A stretch of 64,000 nt of DNA from positions 1,550,001 through 1,614,000 of the forward strand of contig NZ_CP071182.1 of the NCBI RefSeq assembly GCF_017298635.1, read 5' to 3'. The notes beneath the pieces are model-generated. The model ran no database searches. It had not been told where the DNA came from and worked only from the letters and a program-made list of their open reading frames with translations. This document shows positions 26,687 to 34,933 of this stretch, piece after piece. This DNA comes from Paenalicyclobacillus mengziensis. Its GTDB lineage: Bacteria; Bacillota; Bacilli; Alicyclobacillales; Alicyclobacillaceae. The stretch's first letter is position 1. The number at the start of each line of letters is the position of its first letter. Position numbers and translations under genes: made by a program.

Positions 26687-26897
26687 TCCCAGAGAACACA
26701 AACGATTTTGCGACAACGAGGGTTGGGAACTGTACAAACAGACGGATCATTACTACTATCGTAAGGTTTTGGAGAATGGCGAAGTGTTGAAAACGAAAAT
26801 CTCGATGAACGCTAAAGAGTATTCACCTACATTGTTCGCCGAGATTCTCAAAAGGCAATTACAATGCACGAAAGAATACTTCAACAGCAAGATTTGA
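26679..26897 (+). CDS. HicA-like mRNA interferase toxin
   Basis: A 72-residue basic protein (FCDNEGWELYKQTDHYYYRKVLENGEVLKTKISMNAKE) with the dsRBD-like alpha-beta pattern of small HicA-type toxins and an essential-looking His in TDHYYYR. The start overlaps the antitoxin gene, the classic layout of a type II pair that stabilises mobile elements. Confidence 0.65.
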   Translation: MPNPREHKRFCDNEGWELYKQTDHYYYRKVLENGEVLKTKISMNAKEYSPTLFAEILKRQLQCTKEYFNSKI

Positions 26898-26912
26898 GTT
26901 GGGGGTGCTAAC

Positions 26913-27116
26913 ATGGCAGTTCCACAGATGTTCCACATTGATTGCAAGCCAACGGGTCGTAAGGTTCAAGTTGCCGAAGTGCGACATCAATTTGGATTTA
27001 TCGGTTCCAGTCAACAGCACCGTCAGGTTGACCGAGAATGTCAGCATACGCATGAGTGTCGGAGTAAAGGTATTGACTGCATGTTCGCATTCGGTTCGCG
27101 CGATCCTCGACACTGA
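26913..27116 (+). CDS. small Cys/His-rich protein
   Basis: A 67-residue protein with GGGGGTG before its ATG. The second half CQHTHECRSKGIDC could form a small zinc site. Two other open frames overlap the region, but this one has the best start. Unknown function. Confidence 0.4.
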   Translation: MAVPQMFHIDCKPTGRKVQVAEVRHQFGFIGSSQQHRQVDRECQHTHECRSKGIDCMFAFGSRDPRH

Positions 27117-27503
27117 ATTCTTCAATCGGGGAATTTCCCTATTCCATTTGCAGGAATACCGCGTCAGTTGTAGAATTCTGAACTGGAAGAGACAAATCAA
27201 GCGCGTAACCTCCTTCGGGAGGTCGCTTCGGGATAGGTGCAGTGTACAGCCTCTTCGTCATATTGCCGGAGGGGCTTTGTGATATGTTTGGGGGTGTTTC
27301 GGGTGAATGCGAATATCCTGCGAGGATTCTGCGTTTTGATCCCCCACGCGCGATTTCACGCGGCATCACTTTCACGGCGTTCTGAGGCGTTTTGGGTGCT
27401 AAATGACCAATGTATTGTCAATAGGTCGAAAAATCGAAGACAGGCCCAATGTGGCGGCCTGTCTTCTGTGTTTGATGGGATATTGTTCCTCTTCCGTGCA
27501 AAC
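27117..27503. other. intergenic region with a terminator-like hairpin
   Basis: No supported gene. It holds a GC-rich hairpin ACCTCC-TTCG-GGAGGT (27208-27223) and, at 27436-27466, a perfect 11-bp inverted repeat GAAGACAGGCC / GGCCTGTCTTC that probably terminates the minus-strand gene upstream of it. Confidence 0.5.
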
Positions 27504-27716
27504 TCATTCGCGTGGATCGAGAGGATCGTCGTCGTCCCGATACCCGGTCGGCAGGTTGAACTCGCGTAGAGCATCATGACCAGCGTCTTCGGCGATGCCA
27601 TGACCGCAAGCGCAAATGACCACGCTGCCGGAATCTTCGATTTCCATGCGACCGACTTGGCTGGCAGTTTTCCATTGTTGAACCTTACCGCACTTTGAAC
27701 ATTGGATGATGAACAT
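27504..27716 (-). CDS. small zinc-ribbon protein
   Basis: A 70-residue protein MFIIQCSKCGKVQQW... CACGHGIAEDA with two Cys pairs that form a zinc ribbon and an acidic tail (RDDDDPLDPRE). The ATG at 27716 has AGGAA before it; a longer frame to 27755 lacks support. Function unknown; such proteins are common on plasmids. Confidence 0.6.
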   Translation of the reverse strand: MFIIQCSKCGKVQQWKTASQVGRMEIEDSGSVVICACGHGIAEDAGHDALREFNLPTGYRDDDDPLDPRE

Positions 27717-27719
27717 TGG

Positions 27720-27935
27720 GGATTCCTCATTTCCCGTTAGATTTTCCCGGTGCATTCCCGTTGCACTGCAACTTGACTGGGCGAGGCCGTTGAGTGCTTT
27801 GGGAATCCCAGTGGGAATCTTTTTGGGAATCTGAGCAGTTGGATGTGGGTTCCGTTCGTTGGAGTTAGATTCCGTTAGAATCCTTTTAGGACGCGGATTC
27901 TTTGGGTCTAAATTCCGTTCGTTGGAGTCTGTTGG
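27720..27935. repeat. iteron-like direct repeats
   Basis: GGGAATC occurs at 27801, 27813 and 27825, exactly 12 bp apart. A 16-bp repeat TTCCGTTCGTTGGAGT occurs at 27850-27865 and 27913-27928, with partial copies between (TTCCGTTAGAATCC, GCGGATTC) and TTCCCG motifs at 27730-27770. This clustered array in a non-coding stretch resembles replication-origin iterons or multiple operator sites. Confidence 0.5.
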
Positions 27936-28853
27936 ATGGGTATATAACGGTCTGCAAAACCTTTACCTCATATATAAGCTGGTGTGTAAGTGCACAAAAT
28001 TTTGGGGAATTGGAGTATCTCAATCCGGCGTGTTGACAGTTAAATCTAACTGAACTACCATGATGATATAAAATTCCCCATTGAAAAGTCCTGATATCAT
28101 CCTGAGGTCAGGAATTAACTTATTCCGCTTTTCTTTTTTCCGAGGATAAGCGAAGCACGTGGGTGGAGTATACGGTATTGAGTCAATCACGGTACTGTAT
28201 AGGGCGAGTAAAGAAGATCAACAAAGAGTAGGAATGGTAATAAAAAGTTGATCAGAGTAACGAGCCACTCTAGCGCATCCCCGAAAACGCGCCGTGCTTA
28301 ACTTTAAGTGATGACCATGCAGTTCTGTATGGATTGATTCTCTGGCAGCAGAAATTGGAGTTCAGAGAAGGATGCATACACATTGGGAACAAAGGCTGAC
28401 TCGTGTGGGGATCGAGCGGGAACAAAGCCAAATAATCCGAAGAAGCGATGAATCACGTGTCATCGTGGAGTAGGACACATGATACAGGTTTAAACCCCAA
28501 AGGCGGTCCTTTTCCGTTATTGCTCCACAAATTAACAATTTCTAGTGTGAAGAAGCCTCGTTGCAGAGTAGCACATTATCCCCTACTAGCAGTTACTTAT
28601 CAACTCAATTTTCGTGATCGATTCAAAATTTTATGAGGTCCCGGTCAATATGGGACGAGTCCACCGTCTAAGCTACGGATACAGATGAACAAGACTGGCA
28701 CTCCTGAAAATGCAGGATGAGCGAGTCTGTTTTTGTGTTTCCGGGTTTTCTCGCCTGGAAAAGATTCATGAGAGGGGTGATGAAAAGGTCAAATACATCC
28801 CAAACTGCAGAACCATGCAGTGATACGTTTGGCACTGAACGGAGGCGATTGAA
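27936..28853. other. long non-coding region
   Basis: About 920 bp with no credible gene on either strand. Short AT-rich tracts (TATATAAC at 27941, ATATATAAG at 27971) and an imperfect hairpin TCCTGA...TCAGGA near 28090-28113 are seen. With the adjacent repeats it is my best candidate for a replication or transfer origin. The final bases GGAGGCGA serve the next gene. Confidence 0.4.
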
Positions 28854-29486
28854 TTGATCGGCATCGAAGAGATTGCCGTGAGAAACAAATTCCCACTCTA
28901 TCCAACGACTCGATTTGGGCAGTATAAAGCTCACTGTCCAGTGTGTCATGACAAACGGCGACAGTATCATCTGTATGTGTCATCGGTCAAAGACACTTTT
29001 TTCTGCCACAAGTGTGGTTCTAAGGGCGGGGCGATTGCGTTTCATGCCTGGCTCAATGGCGTGACATTTCAAGCAGCAAGAGATGAACTGTATCCAGTTG
29101 GTAAGCGGAAGTTTCCACGTCATCCGGCGGAAGAACTGACCCGTGAACAACTAGCCGAGATTGGTTTCACGAATTGTATTCCCTCCCCAGTTGCTCCTAA
29201 GGCGTTCACACAGAAACAGTGGATTTTGTATCGACGTCGAACGCTTGATTGGATTTGGCGTGAGTGGCGTGAATATGAGAAATTCCGGAAGGAGCAAGAT
29301 AAACGGTTATATCGAATGGTCTGTGAAGGTATGAAGATTGAATCAACTCACTCGCGAACACAGCAGGAAGTAGCAATCCGTGTAGTAACAGCACCAGACC
29401 ATTCAGTAAAACACCGCGATTTAAGTGGTACACATCGTGCCATCCACTTCGAACAAGGAATTCCACCGAAACGAATTGTAAGTTAA
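28854..29486 (+). CDS. CHC2 zinc-finger (DnaG primase-like) protein
   Basis: A 210-residue protein. The N-terminal domain AHCPVCHDKRRQYHLYV...FFCHKCGSKGGAIAFHAWLNG (about 24-68) is a CHC2-type zinc finger like that at the start of DnaG primases. The remainder is basic and has no TOPRIM or polymerase motif, so it is a stand-alone finger protein rather than a full primase. A TTG start at 28854 follows GGAGG by eight bases. It sits at the head of the replication-type gene row (RDF, SSB, clamp) and may help priming on the element. Confidence 0.75.
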   Translation: MIGIEEIAVRNKFPLYPTTRFGQYKAHCPVCHDKRRQYHLYVSSVKDTFFCHKCGSKGGAIAFHAWLNGVTFQAARDELYPVGKRKFPRHPAEELTREQLAEIGFTNCIPSPVAPKAFTQKQWILYRRRTLDWIWREWREYEKFRKEQDKRLYRMVCEGMKIESTHSRTQQEVAIRVVTAPDHSVKHRDLSGTHRAIHFEQGIPPKRIVS

Positions 29487-29681
29487 ACCCACTGTACCTT
29501 TAGCTGCATCTACCAGCCAACCTCACATCGCGACGACATGTAGTCAAGGTCGCACCATCTCTAGATTTCTTTGAATACCGAACACATCACCGTAAATCGT
29601 AACACCGATAAAGTTGAGCCAATTCAGCGTACTCGAATGTGCGTCTAGGAAATTGGTTTCCCATCAAAGGGAGGAGTCTAT

Positions 29682-30719
29682 ATGCCTATTAAAGGCCGTA
29701 GTGACGTCTCACGGATTCCGAGAATCGGGAAAATCCATTTAGGCGTCAAGCAAAAGTCCGAGAGAAGTGGTAACGAGTATCCGACTGCAGTGGACTACTT
29801 CGTGGTGAAACCGGACGAATCCACCAGTGAGAATGCTGTAGAAGCGTTTCGTTCTGTCTACGGGGATCGGCCATGCGAAATCACCGTCGCATTCCCGTCG
29901 AACAATCCAGAACAGTTTTTCCCTCAATTCCTTTCGTCTTATAGGCGAGTCGGTGAGCGATATGAACTGTACTGCAAAGGGGACGGTGAAACGGCGAACC
30001 GCGTAGACGGACAAGGTGGACGTATTCAGGTTCAGTGTCTGTATCGTGATTGTCCCGTCTTCCAAGAGGGGAAATGCAAGGAACTCGGGCAGCTTCAGTT
30101 CTTTCTACCCGACGTCCCCGGTATCGGTGTCTGGCAACTCGATACGTCAAGTTGGCATACCACGATCAATTTAAATGGCAGCATTCAAATGGTCATGGCA
30201 CTCACAGGTGGTCGTATCGCGATGGTTCCGTTAAAGCTTCGGATTGTGCCGAAGGTAGTGAATCCGGATGGCCGTCCGAAAACTGTTTATGTCCTCACGC
30301 TTGGAATTGACGACATGAAGCTCACGGATTTTATGACACGAACACCGCTTTTAACGGCGACCATGCCAAGTGTTGATCCCATACCGGAGGACGAACTTCC
30401 GGATGATCTTTACCTCGACACGCAAATCGTGGATGACAAGCTGGTCATGCAAGCGTTACCTGAGCATGAGTCAGTGTCCAAAGGACCCGACATTGCGGCT
30501 GTAAGCGAGGTCAAATTCAAACCTTACCGTGATACAGAAGCGGCTATGGTTCGCCTTGCGTCTCTTGACGGGGAACTCTTGGAACTGCTCACTGCGGAAC
30601 CAACGGTCGTTAACAAGTTGAAGTCTTTACGGGAAGGTACTGCCATCCGATTTGAGGCCACGCAGTCACAGCGCTGGGTGGATCGACTCGAACTTGTCGA
30701 TTTCAAGGTGGTTTCCTAA
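29682..30719 (+). CDS. gp3-like recombination directionality factor family protein
   Basis: A 345-residue protein. [26 protein letters not shown] followed by TDYFVV-like [30 protein letters not shown] and a Cys pair ([19 protein letters not shown], about 116-135) match the family of large phage/ICE proteins related to phiC31 gp3, which switches serine integrases from integration to excision. The ATG at 29682 follows GGGAGGAG. No integrase is in the window. It may alternatively act as a general DNA-binding protein. Confidence 0.7.
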   Translation: MPIKGRSDVSRIPRIGKIHLGVKQKSERSGNEYPTAVDYFVVKPDESTSENAVEAFRSVYGDRPCEITVAFPSNNPEQFFPQFLSSYRRVGERYELYCKGDGETANRVDGQGGRIQVQCLYRDCPVFQEGKCKELGQLQFFLPDVPGIGVWQLDTSSWHTTINLNGSIQMVMALTGGRIAMVPLKLRIVPKVVNPDGRPKTVYVLTLGIDDMKLTDFMTRTPLLTATMPSVDPIPEDELPDDLYLDTQIVDDKLVMQALPEHESVSKGPDIAAVSEVKFKPYRDTEAAMVRLASLDGELLELLTAEPTVVNKLKSLREGTAIRFEATQSQRWVDRLELVDFKVVS

Positions 30720-30747
30720 AACGAATGTAGAAAGGGGCAATGCCCGC

Positions 30748-31221
30748 ATGATGAATCGAGTGATTCTCATTGGCCGACTTACAGCCGAACCGGAGCTGCG
30801 TTACACCCATTCGGGAACGGCCGTCACGTCATTTACGTTAGCGGTGGATCGCGCACGAAAGAATCCACAGGGCGAACGGGAAACGGATTTCGTCAACATC
30901 GTGGTCTGGCAAAAGCAAGCCGAGACTTGTGCGCAGTATCTGCACAAGGGACGTATGGCGGGCGTGGATGGACGACTACAAATTCGGTCGTACGAGGATC
31001 GCGAAGGACGAAAAGTACGCGTAGCAGAAGTCGTCGCCGAAAACGTCCGGTTCCTTGACCGGGGTGACGGCGCCAATTCGCCTTCGAGTGCACCAACGGG
31101 TGAACGGAGTCCATCTCGTGGACCAACACCGATGCCTTCCCGATACAACGACGATCCGTTTGCAGATGATGTACCTGCCGAATTCAATGACGATCCATTT
31201 GCGGATTCGTATTCGGCTTGA
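30748..31221 (+). CDS. ssb: single-stranded DNA-binding protein
   Basis: A 157-residue SSB. The OB fold spans about 1-105 ([73 protein letters not shown]). The C-terminal tail carries two copies of NDDPFAD and ends SYSA, so the usual terminal Asp-Asp-Phe tip is moved inward. The ATG at 30748 (or 30751) follows AAAGGGG. It is an element-borne copy, since it lies in the replication/transfer row. Confidence 0.93.
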   Translation: MMNRVILIGRLTAEPELRYTHSGTAVTSFTLAVDRARKNPQGERETDFVNIVVWQKQAETCAQYLHKGRMAGVDGRLQIRSYEDREGRKVRVAEVVAENVRFLDRGDGANSPSSAPTGERSPSRGPTPMPSRYNDDPFADDVPAEFNDDPFADSYSA

Positions 31222-31267
31222 TATCAGGTAAAGCAATTCAATGACCTGTAGAAGGGAGCAATGATAC

Positions 31268-31441
31268 ATGAGTATCCTACGAAAACTTCGCTGGAATTTG
31301 TATGGACGACGTAGACGTGTCAATGCGGTCATTCAGGAAATCGAACGAAGTCGCATGATGTACCGATTGGCACAACTTGAACGAACACCAATGAGCACCG
31401 TACGTACGGTCGTGCAACGGTCCGGCAATATGGTCAGTTAA
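31268..31441 (+). CDS. small basic protein, unknown function
   Basis: A 57-residue Arg-rich protein (MSILRKLRWNLYGRRRRV, then AVIQEIERSRMMYRLAQLER) with GGGAGCA about 10 bases before the ATG. It lies between ssb and the DUF4258 gene in the same direction, with tight spacing. It may bind nucleic acid. No family recognised. Confidence 0.5.
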   Translation: MSILRKLRWNLYGRRRRVNAVIQEIERSRMMYRLAQLERTPMSTVRTVVQRSGNMVS

Positions 31442-31468
31442 CAAAGTATCACTGTCGACAACACAGAA

Positions 31469-31503
31469 AGGAGGGACGCCCCTCTCGTTCAACCAACGAG
31501 AGG
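31469..31503 (+). promoter_or_regulatory. intercistronic hairpin behind an AAAGGAGGG site
   Basis: CCCTCTCGTT / AACGAGAGGG stem just after AAAGGAGGGA and about 16 bases before the next start. Similar hairpins recur before other genes of this region. Confidence 0.5.
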
Positions 31504-31518
31504 GCGAAAACCTCACGT

Positions 31519-31941
31519 GTGTTGGACGATGGGTGGACGGATTTGAATCATGGTCGTTCGTTTGAAGAAGTTTGGGAGGATTTGCAGCAGGCCTTACTTC
31601 GACATCTATGTCTTGGATACATCAGTCGGAGCAAACATGCTGTCTTACAAATGACCGCAAGGAATATCGACTTTGCAGACATTCAATATGTTGTAGAAAA
31701 CAATCTACCGGATGAGATGTATAGGCCGAACGAATACCCGTATGGTGAGCAGCCTTTTTCAAACCTGGATCCGGTTTTTTCAATTACCGGTCAGGATAAG
31801 AAGCGGCGATGGATCACTGTTGCTGTGGTCGTTCGTATGAGGTATGGCGGTTTACATTTTGGCATTATTACTGCCATTGCACCGGTTAGTCCAAAAAGTA
31901 GGCACAGAAACGTCAAACACGCTGCGCAAGTTGCTCTATGA
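31519..31941 (+). CDS. DUF4258-like small protein
   Basis: A 140-residue protein. The pattern SKHAVLQMTARNIDFADIQYVVENN ... VFSITGQDKKRRWITVAVVV ... IITAIAP resembles the DUF4258 fold, related to RelE-like small proteins. The TTG start at 31519 has no near SD except through the preceding hairpin. A second family member is encoded at 34229-34504. Confidence 0.6.
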   Translation: MLDDGWTDLNHGRSFEEVWEDLQQALLRHLCLGYISRSKHAVLQMTARNIDFADIQYVVENNLPDEMYRPNEYPYGEQPFSNLDPVFSITGQDKKRRWITVAVVVRMRYGGLHFGIITAIAPVSPKSRHRNVKHAAQVAL

Positions 31942-31977
31942 TGTTGACATCATCAGAGCAGGAGGCGGTCGGGCTCA

Positions 31978-32271
31978 GTGAATCAGGATGTGGAGAAAGT
32001 GTATCGAACCGTAACAGGTTTACGTGGTGTGGTCTTCGAGAACTTTCCGGTTTACAGGTACGACGGTCAGGATTTTTACCTGATGAGAGACGAGTGGTTA
32101 GCGGAGCGGATCGAAAAACTCGTTCCGGAAAACCTCCGGCCAGCTGCAAGGTTCGACTGTCGTTACATTCCGGAATTTCACGAAGCGCTACAAGGCGGAG
32201 AACTATCGAAGTCGGAAACAAAAATCATGAAGTGGTTGCAAACCATGAGTCAACATGGCTCATTGATGTAA
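31978..32271 (+). CDS. hypothetical protein
   Basis: A 97-residue soluble protein beginning with GTG at 31978 behind GCAGGAGGCGG. It has a mixed alpha/beta look (VVFENFPVYRYDGQDFYLMRDEWLAERIEKLV). Not recognised. Part of the same co-directional gene row. Confidence 0.55.
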   Translation: MNQDVEKVYRTVTGLRGVVFENFPVYRYDGQDFYLMRDEWLAERIEKLVPENLRPAARFDCRYIPEFHEALQGGELSKSETKIMKWLQTMSQHGSLM

Positions 32272-32372
32272 CCACCACGAACCGAATGGGTTCGAATCGA
32301 CCAGTACGGACAGGAGCGACAAACAGCTCTGAGTTCAAACTGGTCTTTTTGATCTCACAGGAGGCAAACACG

Positions 32373-32639
32373 ATGAATGCATTCATTACGATGACAAAAG
32401 ATTATCAATCAGCGCTTCGGACTAAGCGATTCTTCATTAGACGAGGTATCCCGTGTGTAGTTCGCAAGCGATCGGACGGCAGTTATGCACTGTTCACGTA
32501 CGCTGGATACAGCTACGCGGTTCGCAACTTGCGCAGGCAGATGTCTGCTTGTATGAACCGTCAATCGCTGGTCAAGACTCCCGTTCATGGATTGTCCAAA
32601 ACAATGAATCTTGAAGGGTGGATGAAACATGAAAATTGA
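32373..32639 (+). CDS. small basic hypothetical protein
   Basis: An 88-residue protein (MNAFITMTKDYQSALRTKRFFIRRGIPCVVRKRSDGSYALF) with AGGAGGC upstream of the ATG. A longer frame to 31938 exists but overlaps the previous gene. The stop overlaps the start of the ATPase gene by 11 bases, so the two are coupled. The fold (two-strand GSYALFTYAGYSYAV) hints at a nucleic-acid-binding or DUF3343-like unit, unproven. Confidence 0.55.
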   Translation: MNAFITMTKDYQSALRTKRFFIRRGIPCVVRKRSDGSYALFTYAGYSYAVRNLRRQMSACMNRQSLVKTPVHGLSKTMNLEGWMKHEN

Positions 32640-34176
32640 ATCCATCACGCTGGAGAATTTTAGGTGTCATGAGTACATGGAAATTCAGTTCAGTCCTGTA
32701 ACAGCCGTCTATGGTCACAATGGTGCCGGTAAATCGACGATTGCTGAGGCCGTGGTCTGGTGCCTTTACGGTACAGATATTCTTGGCAAAAGCAAGCAGG
32801 ATGAAAACCTGATGCACATTGGGTCGAAATGTATGGGAGTTGCGGTGACATTCGTCAACTCGGGGGGGATATCTCTCACGATTTCACGCATGCGATCCGG
32901 TAAACGAGCATCCGCAATGACGGTGAATGGATCGCGTCCCAAGGAAGGCCAAATAGAGGGCTGGTTCGGGTCGGTTTCCGAATTCCTCTCCATGTTCTTC
33001 CCGGGCTATTTTAGTAGTTTGGAGCCAAAAGAAGCGAAAGTGATCCTTGCGAAATGCGTTCCTGATGTTCCAAAGGAGGACGTATTGGCACGAATGAGTT
33101 CCGATTCAGTCGAACTGTTTGCCCACGATAAATTTGTCATGGGTATTGAATCGGTCGACTACGCGATGAAAAGAGTTCGTGAAGAGATTGCCCAATTGGA
33201 GAAGTCTCTCACGCGCTTTGAAGGCGAAATGGACGCCTATGAATCGGTTATCCAGCGAGGCGAACCAAGCCCTTTTGTAAGCAAGATTACGAGTGAGATG
33301 TTAGACCAGTTTGAGGCAGCAAAGCGTGAAACGACAATACATGAAGCGGGTTTTGAGAACCGAGATAAGCGGCTTCAAGAGTTGCTCGCTCAACACACAT
33401 CGCTTGCCGATACCTATCGGACGTTAAAAGCGAGTGTACCAAAGGTCGACACGCACTGTCATACATGTGGCCAAAAATTGCCCGCCGATCAAGCCAATAA
33501 AATTCGGCAGCAGGTGGCCTTGAAACAAAAGGGGATTCAGAGGAACCTCGAGCAAATTGTCGCGGAAGGGAAGCGGGTGAAAGCTGAGATTGAGCGTCTT
33601 AAGTCTCTTTCGAAAACGCCCGAAGTAGACCTGAACCTACAAGACTTCATTCAGCATATGGAAAAGCAATTGCGCAACGAGCAGGAGCTAAAAATTGCTC
33701 ACGAGGCCATGATACGGACGTATCAAATGGCTAAGGAGAATATTGCCCAAACCAAACAATACATGATGGATGAGCAAAAGCAGCTTGAAGCCTATCGACG
33801 CAAGTTAAAAGCCTTGCAAGATTTTCGCTTTGAGTTTGTTCGTGCCCAACATGAAAAGCTAAATGGCTTGTTTGAGCATGTGCGCATTCATTTAATGGAT
33901 TGGAACAAGGAGACGGGTGAAATTAGAGAGTCGTTTCGGGTCGAGTGGAAAGGCAGACCATATCGTTTACTATCGTTCTCCGAGAAAATCCGCTGCGACC
34001 TCGAAATTGGCCGTGTGCTAGCCGAAGCGAAAGGAGAGGCCATGCCGGTTTACGTTGATAATGCGGAATCGGTACAGGACCTGTTCTCAGAGCATTTCAA
34101 TGGTCAAGTCATTGCGGCTTACGTTTCGGACACGAAATTGACAGTAAAACACCAAGTCAGTTCACAGGTCGCCTGA
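32629..34176 (+). CDS. SbcC/RecN/SMC-like ATPase
   Basis: A 515-residue coiled-coil ATPase. Walker A GHNGAGKSTIAEA (about 29-41) is preceded by the family start MKIESITLENFRCHEYM. Two coiled-coil arms (about 180-260 and 290-400) meet at a zinc hook CHTCGQKLP (about residue 279-287), as in SbcC/Rad50. The C-terminal ATPase half (LLSFSEKIRCDLEIGRVLA signature, VYVDNAE Walker B) is present. It is compact against Rad50. It likely works in repair or replication-fork maintenance of the element, or as the motor of a nuclease partner not seen here. Confidence 0.85.
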   Translation: MKIESITLENFRCHEYMEIQFSPVTAVYGHNGAGKSTIAEAVVWCLYGTDILGKSKQDENLMHIGSKCMGVAVTFVNSGGISLTISRMRSGKRASAMTVNGSRPKEGQIEGWFGSVSEFLSMFFPGYFSSLEPKEAKVILAKCVPDVPKEDVLARMSSDSVELFAHDKFVMGIESVDYAMKRVREEIAQLEKSLTRFEGEMDAYESVIQRGEPSPFVSKITSEMLDQFEAAKRETTIHEAGFENRDKRLQELLAQHTSLADTYRTLKASVPKVDTHCHTCGQKLPADQANKIRQQVALKQKGIQRNLEQIVAEGKRVKAEIERLKSLSKTPEVDLNLQDFIQHMEKQLRNEQELKIAHEAMIRTYQMAKENIAQTKQYMMDEQKQLEAYRRKLKALQDFRFEFVRAQHEKLNGLFEHVRIHLMDWNKETGEIRESFRVEWKGRPYRLLSFSEKIRCDLEIGRVLAEAKGEAMPVYVDNAESVQDLFSEHFNGQVIAAYVSDTKLTVKHQVSSQVA

Positions 34177-34228
34177 GGATCGGTCAACACATTGAAACTA
34201 CTTCATCGAGTGTAAGGTGGTGAAAGCC

Positions 34229-34504
34229 ATGGTGACGAAAAGAAACAGACCTGTGTACGACATTCACGCTGTAAAGCGGATGGTACAAAGGCGGCTTCCG
34301 GTGGATGTGATCGATCAGATTGCACAAGTCGGGGTCACGGTTCAAGAAAACCGACACCGTGTGATGAAACGTGGAGATTTAAATGGCAAGCCCATTCACG
34401 TCGTGCTCGCCAAGCCGAATACGGTCATCACGGTTTACGCAGCCGACGAATGGGATTCCACGATTACCGTTTGTCGCAAACGAATGAGTGCAATGAACGC
34501 CTAA
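34229..34504 (+). CDS. DUF4258-like small protein
   Basis: A 91-residue protein with DIHAVKRMVQRRLPVDVIDQI and a tail VVLAKPNTVITVYAADEW, the pattern of DUF4258 (a RelE-like beta sheet protein). The ATG at 34229 follows AAGGTGGTG. It resembles the 31519 product in layout. A toxin-like role cannot be told from sequence. Confidence 0.6.
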   Translation: MVTKRNRPVYDIHAVKRMVQRRLPVDVIDQIAQVGVTVQENRHRVMKRGDLNGKPIHVVLAKPNTVITVYAADEWDSTITVCRKRMSAMNA

Positions 34505-34591
34505 TGTAGTTCCCTGCCCGCTACCAGGGGGTGCTTTTTCACCCTCGGGAAGCGGCCTCGTGGGTGAAATCTTGTCCACGGAGGGGTCCAA

Positions 34592-34879
34592 GTGAAAGTC
34601 ATCAAACGATACGTCGGTATGGGGACATTTGTGCTGCTCATCGAAGCCTTTCTGGTGCTGCGAGTCATGCCACCGGGATTTGACGGATGGAAATCTGTAA
34701 CCGTAGCTCCGGGGCAGACGCTCTGGGAACTTGGCGAGGTGTATTGTCCCAATACGGATCCTCGATATGTTGTTGGTGCGATTGAGACCCGCAATCATAT
34801 CGACGCAAACATTCAACCAGGCGACGTCCTGTGGGTACCGACAAAGTCGGTCTCCGTGTGGGCACGGCTGGTTTTTTAA
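34592..34879 (+). CDS. membrane-anchored LysM-like protein
   Basis: A 95-residue protein with an N-terminal membrane helix (about 8-25, GMGTFVLLIEAFLVLRV) and a LysM-like domain (SVTVAPGQTLWELGEVYC ... IQPGDVLWVP, about 35-88). LysM binds peptidoglycan; YneA-like division inhibitors share this layout. A GTG start at 34592 has GGAGGGG. It may hold the element's products at the cell wall. Confidence 0.6.
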   Translation: MKVIKRYVGMGTFVLLIEAFLVLRVMPPGFDGWKSVTVAPGQTLWELGEVYCPNTDPRYVVGAIETRNHIDANIQPGDVLWVPTKSVSVWARLVF

Positions 34880-34933
34880 TACCGAAAAGAGGATTGAAAC
34901 GATACCCGTTGAGGGGAAGGAGCGCGAAACCTG

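Noticed and set aside
26899-27282. 127-residue ORF from TTG overlapping the small Cys/His-rich gene
   Set aside because: It has a poor start, runs through hairpin sequence and has an unbalanced composition; the ATG at 26913 in another frame has a better ribosome binding site.
27801-27928. CRISPR array
   Set aside because: The repeats are only 7-16 bp long, unevenly spaced and lack unique spacers of constant size; no cas genes are near.
28448-28636. 62-residue ORF in the long non-coding region
   Set aside because: No ribosome binding site, no recognisable sequence; chance ORF.
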